From Bacillus cereus (GTDB lineage: Bacteria; Bacillota; Bacilli; Bacillales; Bacillaceae_G), in assembly GCF_002584535.1 (NCBI RefSeq), contig NZ_NUOT01000009.1, forward strand, positions 1 to 64,000: a DNA stretch of 64,000 nucleotides, read 5' to 3'. The notes under the pieces were generated by a model. That model did no database searches, was not told where the DNA came from, and saw nothing but the letters and a program-made list of their open reading frames with translations. The translations under genes were made by a program, and so were the position numbers. Below, in pieces: positions 58,881 to 64,000 of the stretch (its first letter is position 1; every line of letters begins with the position of its first letter).

Positions 58881-59295
58881 AATTTCCGGCTACTAACATT
58901 GAACAATTTTGAAGGCTTTTAGAACGTAGACTATACGCGACCACTTTCTTCTTATACTGCTTGACTACATCAACGTGATCGTCATACCTGTACACAGAAA
59001 ACCTAACATCATTTTTCCCTTTTTTCGTATCAATAACCAATGGCGTTCCACTGCTGTGTGGAGGAAAATAATATTTTTCTAAAAATATCGCTTCGTTAAA
59101 ATAATCAACAATTTGAATTTTTTCTTCCCCTTCTAAACGCTTTCCATCAATCGTTACGGTAACAGCCTCATTATTCAATTGCGGGTGCAGTTCAAATCTA
59201 CCGATAATAGACTCTATAACAGAAGTGGGCATACTCGTCACTACTATTTTTAAAGCACCGAAAAGAATTAACATAACTATAAACCAAGTCGTCAT
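58873..59295 (-). CDS. YfmQ-like protein
   Basis: 140 residues: one N-terminal helix (WFIVMLILFGALKIVVTSM), then a soluble part with LNNEAVTVTIDGKRLEGEEK and FNEAIFLEKYYFPPHSSGTPLVIDTKKG (regions). This pattern corresponds to my memory of the YfmQ family of Bacillus, of unknown function, though I hold the family name only loosely. The ATG follows GATGAGGAGGATAAAAT. It stands alone. Confidence 0.7.
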   Translation of the reverse strand: MTTWFIVMLILFGALKIVVTSMPTSVIESIIGRFELHPQLNNEAVTVTIDGKRLEGEEKIQIVDYFNEAIFLEKYYFPPHSSGTPLVIDTKKGKNDVRFSVYRYDDHVDVVKQYKKKVVAYSLRSKSLQNCSMLVAGNLA

Positions 59296-59395
59296 ATTTT
59301 ATCCTCCTCATCATATTCTAAATTCACATTATTACATTAATAATATTACCATAGTGTAATTAGTTAATTTTTGTACATTGTGTGAAACTTAATAT

Positions 59396-59541
59396 AGTGA
59401 AGCTTCCATCAGTGGGGGAGAGCTTTATCTCTCACTGATGGAAGGCCTTCACCAGTCCAGCTCTTTTACGAGCAGTTATCAATTCATTCCCCTATGAACC
59501 TTAAGCTGTAGTGCTTACTGCCCATGGATAGTGGGATAAAA
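59396..59541. repeat. bcr1-like repeat
   Basis: It starts AGTGAAGCTTCCATCAGTGGGGG, includes the hairpin TTCCATCAGTG/CACTGATGGAA, and ends GCTTACTGCCCATGGATAGTGGGATAAA (by position 59513-59541). Length (about 146 bp), ends and ATAAA flank recall bcr1, a short mobile repeat of the B. cereus group with a TTTAT target. The naming is from memory. The rest of 59296-59698 has no gene. Confidence 0.6.
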
Positions 59542-59698
59542 TTATGCAGAAATGTCAACAGTACTTCGTAATCTTACCACATCTTGAGAAAGCTAAGACT
59601 CAATAAATTCCTCAAAATAAAAGGATGCATTTTTCATATTTAATTATGAAAAGTAATATTTCCCTTTTTAAGCTGAGCGGTTAATGCAGCCTTATATA

Positions 59699-60751
59699 CT
59701 AAAGAGATTTACGGAACAATTCTAGTACATCTTTCATAACAAAAGGACCATCTTTTTTTACATGCTCAGCAAATTCAGAAACGAGACGCAATGTTTTAAC
59801 ACTTTCAATTGGATGACCACCTGATGCACTTTCAGCAGAAAGCATAACCGCATTCGTTCCATCCAGTACAGCCTGGAATACATCAGTCACCTCAGCTCTT
59901 GTAGGAATAGAATGATCCACCATAGATTGAAGCATTTGCGTCGCTGTAATCACATATGTATTTGTTCGATTGCACTCATGAATCATCATTTTTTGCAAAA
60001 GCGGAATAAATTGATACGGTAATTCCACACCTAAATCCCCCCTTGCAATCATAATTCCATCCGCTTCTTTGCACATATCTTGAAAATTCTCGATTGCTTC
60101 TATCGTTTCTATTTTTGCAATTAAATTGGGGGAAGTTTCTTTATATTGATGTATAAAGTTTCGAATTTCCTTTATATGAGAAGGTTTTCTAACAAATGAA
60201 CACGCAATAAAATCCACACCCTCACCTAGAAGAAACCGAATATCTTTTTGATCCTTCTCCGTAATAGCCGGCAAGCTAACGTTTGCTCCTGGTAAATTCA
60301 CCCCTTTATGCGAAGCGATATCGCCACCTATTTTCACTTTCGTTTCTATTTTTTCCATACTAACTTTTTCAACAATTAATTCAACTTGTCCATCGTTAAT
60401 AAGGATTCTATTTCCAACTTTCACATCATTAGCAATCCCAGAATAATCAACACTCGCTCCTTCTTTACTTCCAGTAACGGATTGAGTATATAAAATAAAA
60501 GGATCCTCCGCTTGAAGGGTAATTTGTTCCTCCTTGATTACACCCAATCTTATTTTAGGCCCTTGTAAATCACCTAGGATTTTTATGGAATCATCTAAAG
60601 ACTTTACTAAATGAATTATTTCTTGATGACTTTCATGTGAACCGTGTGATAGATTTAACCGAACAATTTTCATACCCTGTTTTATTAACTGAGCTAATGT
60701 CTCTTTATTATTGCTTGCTGGACCAATTGTACAAATTCGATCGATTGTCAT
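59699..60751 (-). CDS. pyk: Short pyruvate kinase
   Basis: Transfers phosphate from phosphoenolpyruvate to ADP. The barrel motifs are intact: CTIGPAS, RLNLSHGS, GDLQGPKIR, Lys in LIAKIET, metal-binding ARGDLGVELP and ATQMLQSM. But the protein has only 350 residues from ATG 60751 (after GGTGGAAAT). It stops after the barrel and lacks the whole C-terminal allosteric domain and the extra PEP-utiliser-like domain of Bacillus PykA (about 585 residues). It is probably a second, unregulated isozyme. The longer frame to 60811 has no signal. Confidence 0.85.
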   Translation of the reverse strand: MTIDRICTIGPASNNKETLAQLIKQGMKIVRLNLSHGSHESHQEIIHLVKSLDDSIKILGDLQGPKIRLGVIKEEQITLQAEDPFILYTQSVTGSKEGASVDYSGIANDVKVGNRILINDGQVELIVEKVSMEKIETKVKIGGDIASHKGVNLPGANVSLPAITEKDQKDIRFLLGEGVDFIACSFVRKPSHIKEIRNFIHQYKETSPNLIAKIETIEAIENFQDMCKEADGIMIARGDLGVELPYQFIPLLQKMMIHECNRTNTYVITATQMLQSMVDHSIPTRAEVTDVFQAVLDGTNAVMLSAESASGGHPIESVKTLRLVSEFAEHVKKDGPFVMKDVLELFRKSL

Positions 60752-60834
60752 ATTTCCACCATCCTTTTTAGCTATGATTCCCATATAAAATGAAAAAATA
60801 ATATTTCTCATACATGATTTATAATTAAATACCT

Positions 60835-60980
60835 GTGCTAGCTTTTTTCTCCATCACCTACTGATTATTTCCCTTCACCAATTGGACTTTCACAGGCAGT
60901 TAATCTTCCTACCAACTTTTTCCCTTGCTGACTTTTGAGATAAGAGTTTTACTGGCCGCAAATAACGAGATAAATTTATG
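60835..60980. repeat. bcr1-like repeat
   Basis: The 3' end TTTTACTGGCCGCAAATAACGAGATAAA (by position 60951-60978) and the pyrimidine-rich middle match the other copies. The 5' boundary is uncertain. There is no coding content. Confidence 0.5.
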
Positions 60981-61002
60981 TAGAAAAATAAGTATACGAA
61001 AA

Positions 61003-61040
61003 AGGGTAGTAATTTCCTCTCATAGAAATCACTACCCTTT
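61003..61040. terminator. Terminator between repeat and DUF2935 gene
   Basis: AAAGGGTAGTaATTTC pairs with GAAATcACTACCCTTT. It lies about 80 bases after the stop of the DUF2935 gene on the minus strand. Confidence 0.75.
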
Positions 61041-61122
61041 GCATGATGAAAAAGTGAGCTTTGCAGTAAACGTGTCTGATAGATACATGTTCTAGTATAT
61101 AGTACTCTTGATGACAGAACAC

Positions 61123-62031
61123 TTATTCCATCAATTGTTGCAATTGTTTTTGTTTCAATCTTTCTTCTAGCACATGAATCATAAATAAGAAATGTTCAGC
61201 TTCCCTTGTAACATGATCAGCTAGTAACGGATTAATTACACTTTTAATTTGACATGTCTGGATAAGCTCTAATCCAGCTTTTTTGAAGTTCCTCAACTCA
61301 ACTGTTGCATTTTCACTATCTTTATTCATCTTTCCAATAATCGGATATGTCGGTTGTTTTTGATACAACATTGATTCAACGTCTCTCGCTTGACCGAGTA
61401 GGACTTCAAAATCATTACCAAATTTTAAAGCAGTATGAACTAAATTCCGCTCGGATTGATCAAGTAAAGAGGCAATAAAACGAGAGTGCTCCATCATAAT
61501 TCTGAGCCAAAACACATTTTCACTTATTATCGCGTCCTGAATTGGATCCATTTTTCCTTCATTAAATTTCTGAAGGGTCCGTATAAAATATTCTGCTTCT
61601 CTGGCAACATGATCTACTAATAATGGAAAATTGAAACCACTTACCTTACAATTAATAATCAAAATTAAAAGGTTTCTTTTATAATTACGAAATGCATAAA
61701 CTAGTTGAATACTTTCTTCATTTAATTGCCTAACTGCTTGAACAGTTTGAGGAATAGAGAATGCTTTTTGTAAATGTCGATCAAAAAGATGATAAAACTG
61801 CTCTACTTGTTGAATTAGATTTTTATCTTTCCGATTAAATCCTTCACTAAGAAAAAGTGCATGTTCCTTCATAATCCGTAACCAAAATTGATTTTCAGTT
61901 AAGGACCTTTCAATACATAATTGTTCTGTTAATGATTCAGAAGGTGCAACTTTCAATTCCGGCGGAAGTAACATAGCCCGCTGTGTATCCATAACAAAGT
62001 GATCAGGAATAGGTTGTTGCCCTTTAGTCAT
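61123..62031 (-). CDS. DUF2935 protein (tandem helical metal-binding repeat)
   Basis: 302 residues made of two copies of one helical unit. The first begins ENQFWLRIMKEHALFLSEGF (about residue 45) and the second ENVFWLRIMMEHSRFIASLL (about 172). Each is followed by a second pair with DHVAREAEYF or DHVTREAEHF. The conserved Glu and His in these helices suggest a ferritin- or hemerythrin-like metal site. The ATG at 62031 follows a run of eight G that must serve as the ribosome binding site; an alternative ATG lies nine codons upstream. Function unknown. Confidence 0.82.
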   Translation of the reverse strand: MTKGQQPIPDHFVMDTQRAMLLPPELKVAPSESLTEQLCIERSLTENQFWLRIMKEHALFLSEGFNRKDKNLIQQVEQFYHLFDRHLQKAFSIPQTVQAVRQLNEESIQLVYAFRNYKRNLLILIINCKVSGFNFPLLVDHVAREAEYFIRTLQKFNEGKMDPIQDAIISENVFWLRIMMEHSRFIASLLDQSERNLVHTALKFGNDFEVLLGQARDVESMLYQKQPTYPIIGKMNKDSENATVELRNFKKAGLELIQTCQIKSVINPLLADHVTREAEHFLFMIHVLEERLKQKQLQQLME

Positions 62032-62413
62032 TCCCCCCCCTAATGCCCTTAAAAGCATCTTTACTATAATTGTGTATATTAATCGGTAATATTTACTATA
62101 CCCCCAAAAATAACAACTTGAATTCCGAATATACTGTTTTCAAAAACAATATATAAAATGCGAAAGCTCATATTCTGCTAACATGTGAACTTTCCTTTAT
62201 TCTATTTATTACCTGAAGCTGATTAGGTACAAACCCTGAAACAAAATCAGCTTTTCCTATCCTACTCACCACTTGTCCATAAAGATAGAATTTATAAACT
62301 TATATGCTTAAAAGTAAATTTCATACCTATTTGCTTACTATTGAGAATTAAGAATAATGAAGTAGTTTAAAGCAAATATTATTACTGTTATAAGTCAAAA
62401 GGAGGTCATTATA
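62032..62413. other. Intergenic region
   Basis: Divergent promoter space. GAAAGCTCA and TGTGAACTTTC (near 62161-62196) form a loose dyad. GAATAA at about 62351 and CAAATATTA some 20 bases later could be a sigma-G-type promoter for the spore gene, but the match is weak. Confidence 0.35.
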
Positions 62414-62593
62414 ATGAACAAACAACGCGCACAAGAGATTGCAGCTTCACCGATTATGGCTAATGTAACCTATAATGGAGTTGCAATTTACATTCAAAAT
62501 GTAGATGAAAATAATGAAACAGCTAGAATTTATCCCCTTAACGAGCCTCAAAATGAGCAAGAAATTCCTTTATCTAACTTAATAGAACATTAA
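62414..62593 (+). CDS. sspH: Small acid-soluble spore protein, SspH family
   Basis: 59 residues from ATG 62414, after AAAAGGAGGTCATTATA. The sequence MNKQRAQEIAASPIM, VTYNGVAIYIQNVDE, ARIYPLNEPQNEQEIPL follows the SspH pattern (RAQEI-SP-VTYNG-YIQ-ARI-P) throughout. Such minor SASP are made in the forespore and carried in the spore core. A terminator with stem AGGGACA/TGTCCCT follows at 62641. The gene is short enough to be missed by simple ORF callers. Confidence 0.9.
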   Translation: MNKQRAQEIAASPIMANVTYNGVAIYIQNVDENNETARIYPLNEPQNEQEIPLSNLIEH

Positions 62594-62640
62594 ACAAACA
62601 GTAATTTTCAATACAAACTCTACTCAAAGTGGTGTTTGTT

Positions 62641-62680
62641 AGGGACAGCTCATACAATTGCTTGTCCCTCCCTATTTTTA
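62641..62680 (+). terminator. Terminator of the sspH-type gene
   Basis: AGGGACA pairs with TGTCCCT across a loop of about 15 bases, followed by CCCTATTTTT. Confidence 0.7.
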
Positions 62681-63019
62681 TAAATTCAATTATCTCACCT
62701 TATCCTCGACACAAAATGGTAGCTCAACGTTATTTGCTGAGAAATATTTCACTAGTGCACCTCGCTTATTAATTTCCACACAACCGAAGAACCAAATTTC
62801 ATTTATATACGACTAGATTCAAAACAATATAATTTAAAAACGTAGAGTAGGATTTCTTTAAATGACATAGAACTTATTATGTAATAACAAGAAATCAATT
62901 CCTCAACAGTACCAACCGTTTCAGGAAAAGTTTCTTCAATTGCTCCTTAGGTTGGATTTTTTCTGCAACAAATACCTAAAAACAAATTTTGTTTTACACG
63001 AGTTATTTACATAGACCAT

Positions 63020-63136
63020 ACTTATCACAATAAAGTGAAACTTTAATCAGCGATGGTTTTCTTCATCCCCCACCTAACCTCTCTGTTTTCGCTGAATTTT
63101 GAGGTGGGATTTTACCGTCCACAAATAGTGGGATAA
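63020..63136. repeat. bcr1-like repeat
   Basis: It starts ATAAAGTGAAACTTTAATCAG, has the inner stem CCCACCT/AGGTGGG, and ends TTTTACCGTCCACAAATAGTGGGATAA (by position 63111-63135). This is the clearest of the four copies. It lies just before the MoxR gene and must be transcribed in its leader if the promoter is upstream. 62681-63019 has no gene. Confidence 0.58.
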
Positions 63137-63177
63137 TTTGAATGAACTAAAAAGAAAATGAAATTGGGAGGAGTACG

Positions 63178-64000
63178 ATGACGCAACTCGATTCTTTACA
63201 TCCAGTTGTAGAAAAGATAATCAATAATATTGAGAAAGCGATGGTCGGAAAGCGGAAGGAAATCACCCTTACCTTAGCGGCTCTCTTAGCTGAAGGTCAT
63301 GTACTATTAGAAGATGTTCCAGGTGTTGGGAAAACAATGATGGTGCAAGCCCTTGCCAAATCCATCGATGCAGATTTCAAACGAATTCAATTCACTCCTG
63401 ATTTACTGCCATCAGATGTAACAGGTGTTTCTATTTATAATCCGAAAGAATTTCAATTTAAATTTATGCCAGGACCTATTATGGGAAATATCGTGCTAGC
63501 TGACGAAATTAACCGTACATCACCGAAAACGCAATCAGCCTTGCTTGAAAGTATGGAGGAAGGCAATATAACAGTAGATGGGACAACAAGACCTTTACCG
63601 AAACCATTTTTTGTAATAGCTACCCAAAACCCAATTGAATATGAGGGAACATATCCTTTACCAGAAGCTCAGCTTGACCGTTTCTTACTAAAGCTAAAAA
63701 TGGGCTATCCCACACCGGAAGAAGAGTTTGAGGTTTTAAATCGTACAGAAAAAACAAAGCCTATTTCTCATTTACAAGCCGTTATTACAATAGGAGAATT
63801 GCTACAATTACAACAAAACATACGAGAAATATATACTTCCAAGGCCATTAAGCACTACATCGTAAAACTCGTTAACCAAACCCGCTCTTATAACTCCGTT
63901 CAATTAGGAGCTAGTCCGCGTGGTTCCATTGCTTTGATGAAAGCTTCACAGGCGTATGCGCTCATAAATGGCAGGGACCATGTCATTCCGGATGATGTTA
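63178..64000 (+). CDS. MoxR-family AAA ATPase (cut by the window end)
   Basis: The first 274 codons of a MoxR-type chaperone ATPase, incomplete at the right edge. Walker A is LLEDVPGVGKT, Walker B is VLADEINRTSPKTQSALLESM, sensor 1 is VIATQNPIEYEGTYPLPEAQLDRF, and the sensor 2 region is GASPRGSIAL; these are given as regions and all are present. Such genes usually head an operon with a DUF58 (vWA-like) gene and a transglutaminase-like gene, which would lie outside the window. The ATG follows GGGAGGAGTACG. Confidence 0.93.
   Translation, partial: MTQLDSLHPVVEKIINNIEKAMVGKRKEITLTLAALLAEGHVLLEDVPGVGKTMMVQALAKSIDADFKRIQFTPDLLPSDVTGVSIYNPKEFQFKFMPGPIMGNIVLADEINRTSPKTQSALLESMEEGNITVDGTTRPLPKPFFVIATQNPIEYEGTYPLPEAQLDRFLLKLKMGYPTPEEEFEVLNRTEKTKPISHLQAVITIGELLQLQQNIREIYTSKAIKHYIVKLVNQTRSYNSVQLGASPRGSIALMKASQAYALINGRDHVIPDDV

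Overview
The window looks like chromosomal DNA of the Bacillus cereus group. The base composition is AT-rich and ribosome binding sites are strong GGAGG types. The gene set is typical: splAB, the hut operon, the lexA/yneB/ynzC/tkt/sirA/yneF block, ccdA/ccdC, cidAB, an SspH-type spore protein and a Kin-type histidine kinase. Two dispersed repeat families also fit this group. One is a set of short elements with IS231-like ends; the other resembles bcr1. No rRNA or tRNA gene and no CRISPR array was seen.

Layout. 1-6.9 kb is a patchy accessory region. It holds a frameshifted membrane-protein gene, an auxiliary TrpRS behind a T-box leader, a HAD phosphatase and a divergent fabH/fabZ pair with a FapR-type operator. 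It also holds an integrase remnant abutting a damaged methyltransferase, and several IS231-ended elements. 6.9-16.2 kb carries spore photoproduct repair (splAB), a TetR/MMPL exporter pair, and a cluster of DUF2164, Amidase_2 and PP2C genes, then YitT and glyoxalase genes. 16.4-25.5 kb carries a PAS histidine kinase, an old yellow enzyme and hutPHUIG, with a HutP-type antitermination site, a sigma-A promoter and a CodY-like box. 25.5-31.2 kb has a ribbon-helix-helix/methyltransferase fusion, a second methyltransferase, a DJ-1/kinase pair, a 98-residue gene with a LexA-type box behind a promoter-terminator module, yneK, ccdC and ccdA. 31.7-39.3 kb is transport: an EamA carrier, an orphan sugar-binding lipoprotein, an ABC-2 exporter, a half-sized FtsX permease and LysR-cidAB. 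39.4-46.9 kb carries a RocB-like deacylase with an IclR regulator, the first codons of a lost amino-acid permease, a Nudix enzyme and small membrane genes. 47.4-58.6 kb carries a secreted lipase, a heterodimeric ABC exporter and the block from yneF to lexA. 58.7-64 kb ends with YfmQ-like, short pyruvate kinase, DUF2935, sspH-type and a cut MoxR ATPase gene.

The genes join into recognisable circuits. lexA and yneB share one LexA operator, and a second LexA-type box lies before the gene at 29055. sirA has a perfect 0A box, in line with Spo0A control of replication initiation. hut has its antitermination site plus promoter. fabH has a FapR operator inside its promoter. I see no single large unknown system. 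The most original signals are the leader module at 28878-29055, the RHH-methyltransferase fusion with its own palindrome and CodY-like box at 25466-26493, the double-left-end architecture of the IS231-type elements, and the permease remnant at 42119. Many starts were moved inward from the longest open frame because the ribosome binding site decides them; each case is stated.
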